This document shows positions 10,090-19,388 of a stretch of DNA of 64,000 nucleotides, piece by piece. How positions within the stretch are numbered: the first letter of the stretch is position 1; each line of letters begins with the position of its first letter. The position numbers and the translations under genes were made by a program. A model generated the notes under the pieces. The model had not been told where the DNA came from, ran no database searches, and saw only the letters and a program-made list of their open reading frames with translations. Origin of the DNA: Alphaproteobacteria bacterium (GTDB taxonomy: Bacteria > Pseudomonadota > Alphaproteobacteria > JAVJRE01); contig JAVJRE010000007.1 of assembly GCA_040218575.1 (NCBI GenBank), positions 609,523 to 673,522 on the forward strand, given 5' to 3'.

Positions 10090-12453
10090 CTAGCGCCGTG
10101 GCGTGACTTTCTCTTTGCCGCCACCGCCGGCACCACCCGCCTTGCCACGGGAGCGCGCTTTGCTCGCCGTCGGCTTCTCCGTTTTTGGCGCGGCAAGCGC
10201 CGGCACATCCTTCTGATATTCGAAGACCAGTGCGTCATCCTTCACATGGACGGTGACGGCGCCGCCCTTCTCCAACGCGCCAAACAGAAGCTCTTCCGCC
10301 AGCGGCTGCTTGATCTTGCTCTGGATGACACGGGCCAGCGGTCGCGCGCCGAAGGCCGGATCGAACCCCTTTTCCGCCAGCCACAGGCGCGCCTGGTCGG
10401 TCAGCTCAATAGTGACATGGCGGTCGGCAAGCTGCGCCTCCAACTGCATGACGAACTTGTCCACCACGCGCTGCATCACCTCCATAGAGAGGTTGGCAAA
10501 GGGAATTGTGGCATCAAGCCGGTTACGGAACTCCGGCGAGAACATGCGGTTGATGGCTTCCTCGTCGTCGCCGACCCGCACACTGCCGCCGAAGCCAATA
10601 GCCGGCTTGGCCATGTCGGCCGCGCCGGCGTTAGTGGTCATGATCAGAATGACGTTGCGGAAGTCCACGTTCTTGCCGTTGTGGTCGGTCAGCTTGCCGT
10701 GGTCCATGACCTGCAAAAGAATATTGAACAGGTCAGGATGGGCCTTCTCGATTTCATCCAGCAGCAGAACCGCATGGGGATGTTGATCAATGGCATCGGT
10801 CAGCAGGCCGCCCTGGTCGAATCCCACATAGCCCGGCGGCGCGCCAATCAGGCGCGACACGGTGTGACGCTCCATATACTCGCTCATATCGAAGCGGATC
10901 AGTTCGATTCCCATGGCGCGGGCAAGCTGGCGCGCCACCTCGGTCTTGCCGACGCCGGTAGGACCGGAGAAGAGGTAGGAGCCGATGGGCTTTTCCGGTT
11001 CACGCAGACCGGCGCGGGCCAGCTTTATGGCACTGGACAGCGCGTTAATGGCCGGGTCCTGACCGAAGACCATGGTCTTAAGGTCCCGTTGCAGGTTCTC
11101 CAGAACGGACTTGTCATCGTTCGACACGGTCTTCGGCGGTATGCGGGCGATCTTCGCCACGACCGCCTCCACGTCCTTGACCGAAATTGTCTTCTTGCGC
11201 CGGCTGGGCGGCAGCAGCTTCTGGGCGGCGCCAACCTCATCGATCACGTCGATCGCCTTGTCCGGCAGCTTGCGGTCGCCGATATAGCGGTGTGACAGCT
11301 CCACCGCCGTACGCAGGGCGTCGGCGGTGTAGTGCACGCCATGATGCTCTTCATAGTAGGGCTTCAGACCGCGCAGAATCTTCACTGTATCCTCGACCGA
11401 CGGTTCATTGACGTCGATTTTCTGGAAACGACGGACAAGGGCGCGATCCTTTTCGAAGTAGCTGCGGTATTCCTTGTAGGTGGTCGAGCCGATGCAGCGG
11501 ACAGTGCCCGAAGCCAGCGCCGGCTTGAGCAGATTGGAAGCGTCCATGGAGCCGCCGGAGGTGGCGCCGGCGCCGATGACCGTGTGAATCTCATCAATGA
11601 ACATGATGGCGCCGGGAATGGCTTCCAGCTCTGACAGGACGGCCTTGAGCCTTTCCTCGAAGTCGCCGCGATAACGGGTGCCAGCGAGCAGCGATCCCAT
11701 GTCGAGCGAGTAAATCGTGGCGTCGGCCAGGACGTCCGGCACATCGCCCTTGACGATACGCAGGGCCAGCCCTTCGGCAATGGCCGTCTTGCCAACGCCG
11801 GGATCCCCCACATAGAGCGGGTTGTTCTTGGTGCGTCGGCACAACACCTGGATGGTGCGCTCCACTTCCGCTTCGCGGCCGATGAGCGGATCGATGCGAC
11901 CGTCGCGCGCCTTCTTGTTGAGATTGACGCAATAAGCCTGCAAGGCCTCCTGGCCCTTGACCGCCGGCTCGCCACCCTCCTCTTCGGCACCCTGCACCGG
12001 GCGCGGCTCCGACAGTCCCTGCACCTTGGCGATACCGTGCGAGATATACTGCACTGCGTCGAGCCGGCTCATATCCTGGAGCTGGAGAAAGTACACGGCG
12101 TGGGACTCACGCTCCGAGAAGATAGCCACCAGCACATTGGCGCCGGTGACTTCCTCGCGGCCCGACGACTGAACATGAATCGCCGCTCGCTGCAGGACAC
12201 GCTGGAAACTGGCGGTGGGCTTGGCCTCGATGAAGTGGTCGGTGCGCAGACCATCAAGCTCTCCATCCACATATTCCGTCAGGTCCTGGGTCAGCCGCTC
12301 CGCGTCAACGCCACACGCCTTGAGCACTGCAACCGCGTCCTGATCCTGGGTCAGCGCCAGCAGTAGATGTTCCAGAGTCGCATATTCGTGCCGCCGCTCA
12401 TTAGCCAGAGCGAGGGCGCGACGGAGACTTTGCTCCAGGTTGCGTGACAGCAT
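10090..12453 (-). CDS. clpA: ATP-dependent Clp protease ATP-binding subunit ClpA
   Basis: AAA+ unfoldase that feeds substrates, including N-degron substrates delivered by ClpS, into ClpP. The 787-aa protein has the Clp N domain (about 1-140), first AAA module with G-D-P-G-V-G-K-T, second module with G-P-T-G-V-G-K-T, and an I-G-F tripeptide (in K-P-A-I-G-F-G-G) expected to dock on ClpP. A basic, Gly-rich tail of about 40 residues ends the protein. The ATG at 12453 follows GGAGAGGA and gives the conserved M-L-S-R-N-L-E start; the frame stays open to 12504 without a good start. It lies 29 nt after clpS. clpP itself is not in the window. Confidence 0.96.
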   Translation of the reverse strand: MLSRNLEQSLRRALALANERRHEYATLEHLLLALTQDQDAVAVLKACGVDAERLTQDLTEYVDGELDGLRTDHFIEAKPTASFQRVLQRAAIHVQSSGREEVTGANVLVAIFSERESHAVYFLQLQDMSRLDAVQYISHGIAKVQGLSEPRPVQGAEEEGGEPAVKGQEALQAYCVNLNKKARDGRIDPLIGREAEVERTIQVLCRRTKNNPLYVGDPGVGKTAIAEGLALRIVKGDVPDVLADATIYSLDMGSLLAGTRYRGDFEERLKAVLSELEAIPGAIMFIDEIHTVIGAGATSGGSMDASNLLKPALASGTVRCIGSTTYKEYRSYFEKDRALVRRFQKIDVNEPSVEDTVKILRGLKPYYEEHHGVHYTADALRTAVELSHRYIGDRKLPDKAIDVIDEVGAAQKLLPPSRRKKTISVKDVEAVVAKIARIPPKTVSNDDKSVLENLQRDLKTMVFGQDPAINALSSAIKLARAGLREPEKPIGSYLFSGPTGVGKTEVARQLARAMGIELIRFDMSEYMERHTVSRLIGAPPGYVGFDQGGLLTDAIDQHPHAVLLLDEIEKAHPDLFNILLQVMDHGKLTDHNGKNVDFRNVILIMTTNAGAADMAKPAIGFGGSVRVGDDEEAINRMFSPEFRNRLDATIPFANLSMEVMQRVVDKFVMQLEAQLADRHVTIELTDQARLWLAEKGFDPAFGARPLARVIQSKIKQPLAEELLFGALEKGGAVTVHVKDDALVFEYQKDVPALAAPKTEKPTASKARSRGKAGGAGGGGKEKVTPRR

Positions 12454-12482
12454 CGGCGACGGCTCCTCTCCGGGCTTGCGCC

Positions 12483-12992
12483 CTATTCCTTCTCCAGCGT
12501 GCACTGCAGCGGGTGCTGGTTCTCCCGCGCGAACTCAATCACCTGATTCACCTTGGTCTCGGCGACTTCGTAGGTATAGACGCCGCAGATACCAATACCG
12601 CGCCGGTGGACATGCAGCATGATCTGCGTCGCTTCTTCCTGGTTCTTGTGAAAAAAGCGTTCCAGGACCAGAACGACAAACTCCATGGGCGTGTAGTCAT
12701 CATTGAGCAGCAGGACCTTGTACATGGACGGCTTCTTCGTCCGCACCCGGGTCTCCACCACGACCCCCGTATCATCGCCGCGCCCGCCCCGACCGTCGCG
12801 GCCGCCATCAGCGTCGCCCGGCCCCTCAGGACCGCCTGGATCCGTCCTGTCCGGCGTGCCGGGCTGTGATGGCGGCACCGATGGACGAGCCAGACCCGGC
12901 GCCGGCCGGGACCGCAGGATCGGCCCGCGCGAACCCCCTGCCGCGCACATTGGTGCGGGCGGGACCGCAGGGACCGGCGGGACCGACATCAT
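12483..12992 (-). CDS. clpS: ATP-dependent Clp protease adaptor ClpS
   Basis: Adaptor that binds N-terminal destabilising residues and hands substrates to ClpA. The conserved core lies at the C-terminal end: [16 protein letters not shown], then L-H-V-H-R-R-G and [12 protein letters not shown], ending [10 protein letters not shown]. Before it lies an unusually long Pro/Gly/Arg-rich stretch. I place the start at the ATG at 12992 (169 aa), but neighbouring starts at 12989 and 13028 are equally open, and ClpS is usually 100-130 aa. Identity is certain; the N-terminus is not. It forms an operon with clpA. Confidence 0.9.
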   Translation of the reverse strand: MMSVPPVPAVPPAPMCAAGGSRGPILRSRPAPGLARPSVPPSQPGTPDRTDPGGPEGPGDADGGRDGRGGRGDDTGVVVETRVRTKKPSMYKVLLLNDDYTPMEFVVLVLERFFHKNQEEATQIMLHVHRRGIGICGVYTYEVAETKVNQVIEFARENQHPLQCTLEKE

Positions 12993-13536
12993 CGTCACTG
13001 CATTTTCATCCACACAGCCATGCCGCATGGCACACCCTGCCGGCACGGTGCGGCTGACGCCGCCGCAGCAGTCTGACACAGGAGACGTAAAGCAGGCTTT
13101 AACCACATGGGAATCATATGGGATGGAGCCGGCCGCCGCAAAGGGCGACAGTCAAGAAAGGCTTGATTGGTGCCACGTTGTGACCGGAATGTGACGAGCG
13201 GTCCGGCGAACGGGCATGGCGGTTGTGAGCGCTGTGCGGTTGGCCATGGCGAGCCGGTTGACCGGCCGGTTTTACCCTTCCCTAACCACGACCACCGCAC
13301 AGTGGCGGGCGACCGCCGTTGCAGAATGCTCTTCTGGGGCGACCCGGGGGCACCGGGGCAGATGTGGGCGTGGTGCGGCGGCTGGTGCGGCGGCAAGGCG
13401 GCAGAAGCACTGGGTTTTTAGTCAGGGGTGGACGGAATACTGCAAGTTTAGCTAGAATCCCATTGATTTCGCTAGCATATCGTCTGTCCCGGGAGGGGAC
13501 GATCTGTGGCGGCCATACAAGGGCAGGAGGCGGGTC
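12993..13536. other. Divergent intergenic region between clpS and the D,D-carboxypeptidase gene
   Basis: About 540 nt without a supported gene. It should hold the divergent promoters. On the minus strand TATGAT at 13113-13118 could be a -10 element for clpS, but no good -35 lies at the right distance. On the plus strand only the ribosome-binding site GCAGGAGG at 13523-13530 is clear. Several open frames cross it but show no recognisable protein. Confidence 0.5.
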
Positions 13537-14787
13537 GTGCAGGGGACGACCAGATCCGATAAGCGGCCAGATCACACTGGCCCAGAGCAGGCCGGCGACG
13601 CCCGTCATGAGGCGCGCCGCGGTCAGCGCCTGCGTGTGCGCGGACTGGCTGGCCTGGTGCTGGGTGGCCTGATGGTGCTGAGTGGCGTGCTGGCGGTAGG
13701 CGTGGCGCCTGCCGAGGCGCGCTATGCATCCATCGTGATTGACGCGCGGACCGGCCAGATCCTGCATCAGGAGAACGCCGCGACGCGGAATTATCCGGCC
13801 TCGCTGACCAAGATGATGACCCTGTATCTGGTCTTCGAGGCGCTGGAGACCGGCCGCCTGACCATGGATCAGAAACTGCCGGTATCCCGCACGGCGGCCG
13901 GCCGCTCGCCGTCGAAGCTCGGCCTGGCGGCGGGTTCCACCATTTCGGTGCGGGACGCCATCAACGCCCTGATCGTCAAGTCGGCAAATGACGTGGCCAC
14001 GGTCGTTGCGGAAGCGCTGGGCGAGAGCGAGCGCAACTTCGCCCGCCGCATCATGACCGGCAAGGCGCGGGAACTGGGAATGGCCGACACCACCTTCCAG
14101 AATGCATCCGGCCTGCCCAACCAGGGCCAGTTGACCACCGCCGCCGACATGGCGCGGCTGGTTTATGCCCTGCAGCGGGACTTTCCGAAGTACTACCCGC
14201 TGTTCAGCCAGCAGAGCTTCACCTGGCAGGGCAAGACCTATCGCGGCCACAACCGCATGCTGTCCAGTTTTTCCGGTACCGACGGCGTGAAGACAGGCTA
14301 TATCGCCGCATCGGGTTTTCAGATCGCCACATCGGCGGTGCGCAACAACCGCCGCCTGATTGGCGTTGTCCTCGGCGGGCGCACCGCCGCGTCACGCGAT
14401 GCCCACATGGCGACCCTGCTCAATAACGGATTCGACCGGATCTCCGCCCTGCCCGCCATCCTGGTGGCCGTGAAGCCCGGTAGCCCTCCGCTGGCCATAG
14501 CCAATGACGGACCGGAGCGAAGCCATGGCATCCAGGTGGGCGCCTTCTCTCGCTTTGCGCCAGCTCATCTGGCGGCTACCCGTGCGCTCCGCAACGCCGC
14601 CACCATCGTCGGTGCGGCGCACATCAGCGTTGACGAGATCGCCGGCGACAGCGGGCCCCTCTATCGCGCCCGTCTGATCGGCCTGGCGCAGAACGACGCA
14701 CAGCGCGCCTGCGCCCTGTTGCAGCAGCGTTCGATGGATTGCCTGGTGGTGGTGACCGGCAGCGGTGGCCAGCTGGCCTCCAACTAG
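13537..14787 (+). CDS. D-alanyl-D-alanine carboxypeptidase (S11 family) with SPOR domain
   Basis: Periplasmic low-molecular-weight penicillin-binding protein that trims the terminal D-Ala of peptidoglycan stem peptides. The GTG start has a strong site, GCAGGAGG, 6 nt upstream. In the 416-aa protein a basic N-terminus precedes a membrane/signal segment (about 34-57) ending A-P-A-E-A. The catalytic motifs are S89-L-T-K92, S149-A-N151 and K252-T-G254. Residues about 335-410 form a SPOR domain (G-I-Q-V-G-A-F and so on), which binds denuded glycan and often targets proteins to the division septum. The gene is monocistronic and faces the phosphohexomutase gene. Confidence 0.94.
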   Translation: MQGTTRSDKRPDHTGPEQAGDARHEARRGQRLRVRGLAGLVLGGLMVLSGVLAVGVAPAEARYASIVIDARTGQILHQENAATRNYPASLTKMMTLYLVFEALETGRLTMDQKLPVSRTAAGRSPSKLGLAAGSTISVRDAINALIVKSANDVATVVAEALGESERNFARRIMTGKARELGMADTTFQNASGLPNQGQLTTAADMARLVYALQRDFPKYYPLFSQQSFTWQGKTYRGHNRMLSSFSGTDGVKTGYIAASGFQIATSAVRNNRRLIGVVLGGRTAASRDAHMATLLNNGFDRISALPAILVAVKPGSPPLAIANDGPERSHGIQVGAFSRFAPAHLAATRALRNAATIVGAAHISVDEIAGDSGPLYRARLIGLAQNDAQRACALLQQRSMDCLVVVTGSGGQLASN

Positions 14788-14815
14788 CGCCCCGGCCGTC
14801 TCAAGGCCCGGCCTC

Positions 14816-16246
14816 TCAGAGCCCGGCGGACTCCGCCACGGCGTCCAGAGTATCCCGGGCAACGCCGCTTTTCGCCAGTTGGTCTGAGAGTGCCGCGACC
14901 AGACGCGAGAGCGCCGCCGTGTCCGGCCCCTCGCAGCGAGCGACCAGCATTTCCGATGTATTTGACGCGCGCAGCAGCCACCAGCCATCCGCCGTGGAAA
15001 CGCGCACGCCGTCCAGATCAGACAGGGTGGCACCGGCGGCGGTCAGCCTGGTCCGCACGTCCTCGACAATGGCGAACTTGCGCACCGCCGGCACCGGCAC
15101 ACGAATTTCCGGCGTGTTGACCACCTTCGGCAGAGAGTCGTGAAACACCGCCAGGGTCATGTCAGAGGCGGCAAGAATCCGCAGCAGGCGCATGGCCGCA
15201 TAGAGCGCGTCGTCATAGCCATAGTAGCGATCGGCGAAAAAGATATGCCCGCTCATTTCGCCGGCAAGCGGCGCGCCAAGCTCCGCCATGCGCGACTTGA
15301 TGATGGAATGGCCGGTGCGCGCCATGACCGGTTTTCCGCCCATGGCGGCGATGCGGTCAAACAGAACCTGGCTGGCCTTGACGTCAGCGACGATGGGTGC
15401 ACCGGGATTGTGGCGCAGCACGTCCTGGGCCAGCAGCACCAGAAGCTGGTCCGCCCACAGGATGCGCCCCTGCCCGTCAACCACCCCAAGGCGGTCGCCA
15501 TCACCATCGAAGGCGAGCCCCGCCTCCAGCCCCTGGTCGAGCACCAGTGCCTGCAACTCAACCAGGTTGGCGGGCACGGTGGGGTCGGGATGGTGCGCCG
15601 GAAAACGTCCGTCAATGTCGCCATTGATCACCGGATGACGGCCTGGCAGCGCCGCCGTCAACGCCTGCACCGCATCACCGGCCGCGCCATTGCCGGGGTC
15701 CCAGCCGATGGCCAGGGGCCGGCCGCCGTCAGGCGCTTCCTGCAGCAGGCGATCGAGATAGTCCTGTGACAGCGACTCCACGCGCGCCACGCCGGGCGCC
15801 ACACCTGGCGAACCGCCAGATGCGACGGCGGCGAGCGTATCGGCTTCCCGCCCCAGGGCCTGGATGTCCGGGCCATAGAAGGAGCGACGACCGAGCATCA
15901 TCTTGATGCCGTTGTGATCGGGCGGATTGTGCGAACCGGTGACCATCAGACCGCCATCGAGATCCAGCCGCCAGACGGCAAAATAGAGCATCGGAGTCGG
16001 GCCACGGCCGATCCGCGCCACATCAACGCCGCCGCCGATCAAGCCGTCCACCAGGGCCGCCTCCAGCGCCGGCGAGCTAAGCCGTCCGTCATAGCCAACC
16101 GCCACCCGGCGGCCACCGGCGGCGATGACCCGGCCCGCGAAGGCCCAGCCGATAGCCGCAAAGTCCGGCTCGTTGAGGGTGTCGCCGACGATGCCACGAA
16201 TATCATATTCGCGGAGGATTGACGGATCGAGCCGATGGGCCGTCAC
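14816..16246 (-). CDS. Phosphomannomutase/phosphoglucomutase
   Basis: Alpha-D-phosphohexomutase interconverting hexose 6- and 1-phosphates. The 476-aa protein shows the phosphoserine loop T-G-S105-H-N-P, the metal site D247-G-D249-G-D251-R, the sugar-binding G-E-M-S-G-H and the C-terminal phosphate-binding R-A-S-N-T-S-E. This set matches the bifunctional PMM/PGM (AlgC-like) group rather than GlmM. The start overlaps the ugd stop by 4 nt. With ugd and galU it forms a nucleotide-sugar operon. Glucose-1-P feeds galU; mannose-1-P would need a GDP-mannose pyrophosphorylase, which is not in the window. Confidence 0.93.
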   Translation of the reverse strand: MTAHRLDPSILREYDIRGIVGDTLNEPDFAAIGWAFAGRVIAAGGRRVAVGYDGRLSSPALEAALVDGLIGGGVDVARIGRGPTPMLYFAVWRLDLDGGLMVTGSHNPPDHNGIKMMLGRRSFYGPDIQALGREADTLAAVASGGSPGVAPGVARVESLSQDYLDRLLQEAPDGGRPLAIGWDPGNGAAGDAVQALTAALPGRHPVINGDIDGRFPAHHPDPTVPANLVELQALVLDQGLEAGLAFDGDGDRLGVVDGQGRILWADQLLVLLAQDVLRHNPGAPIVADVKASQVLFDRIAAMGGKPVMARTGHSIIKSRMAELGAPLAGEMSGHIFFADRYYGYDDALYAAMRLLRILAASDMTLAVFHDSLPKVVNTPEIRVPVPAVRKFAIVEDVRTRLTAAGATLSDLDGVRVSTADGWWLLRASNTSEMLVARCEGPDTAALSRLVAALSDQLAKSGVARDTLDAVAESAGL

Positions 16247-17610
16247 GACGACGGATGATCCCCGGTTGTCGGCGTATCCGTTGGCGGCGCCTCAGCCGCC
16301 GGTATGCCCGGCGGCCGGCCCAGCGAGGTATAGCGAAAACCCTGTTGCGCCGCGTCAGCGGGGCTGTAGATGTTGCGCAGGTCAATCAGAACCGGCTGGC
16401 GCATAAGGCGGCGGGCGCGGGCCAGATCCAGACCGCGAAACTCATTCCACTCCGTGACAATGACCAGCGCGTCGGCGCCGGTCAGCGCCTGCCAGGAGTC
16501 CGTGCACCATTGCACCCCCGGCAGCAGCGGACGGGCCTCGTCCATGCCTTCGGGATCATAGGCGCAGACATGGGCGCCGGCGGCCTGCAGGGCCGGAATG
16601 ATATGGAGGCTGGGAGCTTCGCGCATATCGTCGGTGTTGGGTTTGAAGGTCAGGCCGAGAATGGCGATCCGGCGATCCCGCACGGTGCCGCCGAGCGCCG
16701 CGATAATGCGGCCGGCCATGGCTTGCTTGCGCTGCTCGTTGACCTGCAGCAGGGTTTCAACCAGCCGCAGCGGCGCGCCCGCATCGCTTGCGGTGCGCAC
16801 CACGGCGCGGCTGTCTTTGGGGAAGCAGGAGCCACCGAATCCCGGGCCGGGATGGAGGAACTTGGCGCCGATACGACCGTCGAGACCGATGCCGCGGGCC
16901 ACATCCTGAACATCGGCCCCCACCTTCTCGCACAGGTCGGCGATTTCGTTGATGAAGGTGATCTTGAGCGCCAGGAAGGCGTTGGCGGCATATTTCGCCA
17001 GCTCCGCCGTTTCCAGATCGGTGAACAGGATGGGCGTCTCGCGCAAAAAGAGCGGCCGGTATATCTCTCGCATGACAGCGCGGGCGCGATCATCATCACT
17101 GCCGATGATGATGCGGTCCGGCCGCATGAAATCACCAATGGCCGAGCCTTCGCGCAGAAACTCCGGGTTTGACACCATGGCGAAGTCGCGCCCGCCAGCG
17201 GCGGTGATAATCTCCGCCACGCGACGGCCGGTGCCCACCGGCACGGTGGACTTGTTGACGATGACCGTGAAGCCCTTGAGCAGCGGGGCGATCTGGCTGG
17301 CGGCAGCTTCCACATAGCTGAGGTCGGCATGACCGTCGCCGCGCCGCGACGGCGTGCCGACGGCAATGAATACCGCATCCGCCCCGTTTACGGCCGCCGC
17401 CAGATCGGTGGTGAAGGAAAGCCGGCCGGCCGCCATATTGTTGCGAACCAGTTCCGGCAGGCCGGGCTCGAAGATGGGCATGTCGGCGGCCTGCAGGCGG
17501 GCAATTCTGGCCGCGTCCGTGTCGACGCAGACAACATCGGCGCCAAACTCCGAAAAACAGGCGCCCGACACCAGCCCCACATAGCCGGCCCCCACCATGG
17601 CAATGCGCAT
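16243..17610 (-). CDS. ugd: UDP-glucose 6-dehydrogenase
   Basis: Oxidises UDP-glucose to UDP-glucuronate with NAD in two steps. The 455-aa protein has the N-terminal Rossmann motif V-G-A-G-Y-V-G-L, the hinge N-E-I-A-D-L, and the catalytic C262 in F-G-G-S-C-F-P-K-D. The C-terminal domain contains G-L-T-F-K-P-N-T-D-D-M-R-E-A-P, as in bacterial Ugd. GDP-mannose dehydrogenase is the alternative, but the neighbouring galU supports UDP-glucose as substrate. It lies 20 nt downstream of galU and overlaps the mutase gene by 4 nt. The last 25 residues are Pro/Thr-rich and probably disordered. Confidence 0.95.
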   Translation of the reverse strand: MRIAMVGAGYVGLVSGACFSEFGADVVCVDTDAARIARLQAADMPIFEPGLPELVRNNMAAGRLSFTTDLAAAVNGADAVFIAVGTPSRRGDGHADLSYVEAAASQIAPLLKGFTVIVNKSTVPVGTGRRVAEIITAAGGRDFAMVSNPEFLREGSAIGDFMRPDRIIIGSDDDRARAVMREIYRPLFLRETPILFTDLETAELAKYAANAFLALKITFINEIADLCEKVGADVQDVARGIGLDGRIGAKFLHPGPGFGGSCFPKDSRAVVRTASDAGAPLRLVETLLQVNEQRKQAMAGRIIAALGGTVRDRRIAILGLTFKPNTDDMREAPSLHIIPALQAAGAHVCAYDPEGMDEARPLLPGVQWCTDSWQALTGADALVIVTEWNEFRGLDLARARRLMRQPVLIDLRNIYSPADAAQQGFRYTSLGRPPGIPAAEAPPTDTPTTGDHPSS

Positions 17611-17630
17611 CGTTCGGTTTCCTTCCGGAG

Positions 17631-18530
17631 CTAGGCGTCGGCAGCGGGCGTGAGGCCCGCCAGAAGCTGCCGCACCTCCGCCGCCAGTTCCGGCCGTTCA
17701 AGGGCCAGCGCCAGATTGGCCGCCAGAAACCCGGCCTTGCCGCCGCAGTCAAAGCGTTGGCCGTCAAACCTGTAGGCGAAGACCGGTTGTTCGGCCAGCA
17801 GCGCCGCCATGGCATCGGTCAGTTGAATCTCGCCGCCGGCGCCGCGGCGGCCGGCCGCCAGATGATGGAACAGGCGGGGTTGCAGGATATAGCGACCGGG
17901 CAGCATGAGGTTGGACGGCGCGTCTTCCGGCGCCGGCTTTTCGACCATGCCGGCCAGCGGGATCAACCCGTCATCATTGGCCGGACCGGCCGGCGCGATG
18001 ACTCCGTAGCGGCTGACGTCGGCGGCAGGCACCTCCAGCGCCGCGACACAGTTGCCGCCGGCCCGGCGCCACGCGGTAGCCATGGCCGCCAGGCAGGGCG
18101 GATCGCCGCGCAGCAATTCATCAGGCAGGAGAACGGCAAAGGGCTCTTCGCCCACCAGCGCGCGGGCGCAGGCCACCGCGTGACCAAGACCAAGCGGCCG
18201 GTCCTGCTGCACATAAGAGAAGCGCACCCCCGCCGGCACGGCGGCGCGCAATACCTCCAGACGGTGGGTCTCGCCGCGCTCCGCCAGCAGGGCCTCCAGC
18301 GCCGGGGCCGGCGAGAAATAGTCCTGTATGGCGGGCTTGCCGGGCGCGGTAATGAAAATGATCTCGCTGACGCCGGCGGCAACCGCCTCCTCCACCGCAT
18401 AGGACACCAGCGGGCGGTCGACCACCGGCAGCAGTTCCTTGGCCACGGCCTTGGTCACCGGCAGGAAACGGGTGCCGGCGCCGGCCACCGGCAGAACGGC
18501 TTTACGCAGGATGGGGGCGGCGGACGGCAT
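17631..18530 (-). CDS. galU: UTP--glucose-1-phosphate uridylyltransferase
   Basis: Makes UDP-glucose from glucose-1-phosphate and UTP. The 299-aa protein starts M-P-S-A-A-P-I-L-R-K-A-V and has the nucleotide-binding G-A-G-T-R-F-L-P-V-T-K-A followed by K-E-L-L-P-V, then Q-Q-D-R-P-L-G-L-G-H-A-V and the usual L-L-P-D-E segment. In the first motif the common P-K-E reads A-K-E. The frame is open to 18665, overlapping the J-protein gene, but the conserved start is at 18530. UDP-glucose would serve the adjacent ugd and possibly opgH. Confidence 0.95.
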   Translation of the reverse strand: MPSAAPILRKAVLPVAGAGTRFLPVTKAVAKELLPVVDRPLVSYAVEEAVAAGVSEIIFITAPGKPAIQDYFSPAPALEALLAERGETHRLEVLRAAVPAGVRFSYVQQDRPLGLGHAVACARALVGEEPFAVLLPDELLRGDPPCLAAMATAWRRAGGNCVAALEVPAADVSRYGVIAPAGPANDDGLIPLAGMVEKPAPEDAPSNLMLPGRYILQPRLFHHLAAGRRGAGGEIQLTDAMAALLAEQPVFAYRFDGQRFDCGGKAGFLAANLALALERPELAAEVRQLLAGLTPAADA

Positions 18531-18603
18531 GAGGTGGTGATAGCCGGGGCGGCCGGTTTGGTCAAAGACGATCTGCGCGGAGAGGTCAGGCGGCCCGGCC
18601 GGG

Positions 18604-19362
18604 TCAGGCGTCCAGCAGAACCGACCTGGCCTCATTGATGCGGCTGGCCAGCCAGTCGGAGCCACCCTGATCGGGATGGAGTTTCAACATCAGGCGGCGA
18701 TAGGCGCGGTCGATATCGTCACGATCCGCGCCCTCGTCCAGCCCCAGAATAGAGAGAGCATCCATGCGGCTCATGGCGCCACTGCCAGCGCTGGCCGCAC
18801 CCGACCGGCGCGACCCGGGTCGCGACTGGCGGCGGCCATCACCCGCGGAGCTTCCGCCGGCGGCGCCTTCCCCGGCCGCCTCGCGCCAGCCGGGGTGGGC
18901 CCGGTCGAGCCAGGCGCCGAGGACGGCGGCCGACTGGGCGTCGCCACGGCATTCCCCGTAGAGATCGAGCAATTCCGTCAGGTCGAGGCTTTCCAGCGAA
19001 CGGCCCGCATAGCTGCCGGCCAGAACCTGGCCAGACATGGCGCCACTGCCATGGTCGAGCGCCATGCGCAGGAAGCGGGTTTCCACCGCCGAACGGCCGC
19101 CGGCCGATGGCCCGCCAGCGTTGCGCGCCCAGCGCGAGCGATTCCTGGCCCGCGCCAGCCAGGGCAGCAGCAAGGGCAGGACCGCCGGCAGCCAGGTCCA
19201 TCGCCCGGCCCAGACGAAGAACACCGCAATGGCCGCTGCAGCGATAATGGCGCCCCAGCGCAGCGCCCGGGCAATGGTGTGCGGATCCGCCTGAAGAAAC
19301 CAGCGAGCGAGAAAATAGAGACCGGCACCGACGCCGAGCACGAGAATGAGCCAGGGAAGCAT
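18604..19362 (-). CDS. Membrane-anchored J-domain protein
   Basis: A 252-aa Hsp70 co-chaperone-type protein. Two hydrophobic segments lie at the N-terminus (about 2-22 and 37-70), then a central domain of about 60 residues (R-F-L-R-M-A-L-D-H-G-S-G through L-L-D-L-Y-G-E-C), a Gly/Ser/Arg-rich linker, and a C-terminal J domain with the H229-P-D231 loop that stimulates DnaK. A tail-end J domain behind membrane helices is the layout of alphaproteobacterial Tim14/Pam18-like proteins. It sits 26 nt after the VWA gene and 73 nt before galU. Client proteins are unknown. Confidence 0.87.
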   Translation of the reverse strand: MLPWLILVLGVGAGLYFLARWFLQADPHTIARALRWGAIIAAAAIAVFFVWAGRWTWLPAVLPLLLPWLARARNRSRWARNAGGPSAGGRSAVETRFLRMALDHGSGAMSGQVLAGSYAGRSLESLDLTELLDLYGECRGDAQSAAVLGAWLDRAHPGWREAAGEGAAGGSSAGDGRRQSRPGSRRSGAASAGSGAMSRMDALSILGLDEGADRDDIDRAYRRLMLKLHPDQGGSDWLASRINEARSVLLDA

Positions 19363-19388
19363 GTCAGCCCACTATAGCGCGTTTCACA

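Noticed and set aside
9777..11295. Plus-strand frames across the GNAT and clpA genes (for example 10084-11295)
   Set aside because: They run antisense to clpA and carry no family motif.
13440..13480. Inverted GCTAG/CTAGC before the D,D-carboxypeptidase gene as an operator
   Set aside because: The 5-bp arms with a 16-nt spacer are expected by chance.
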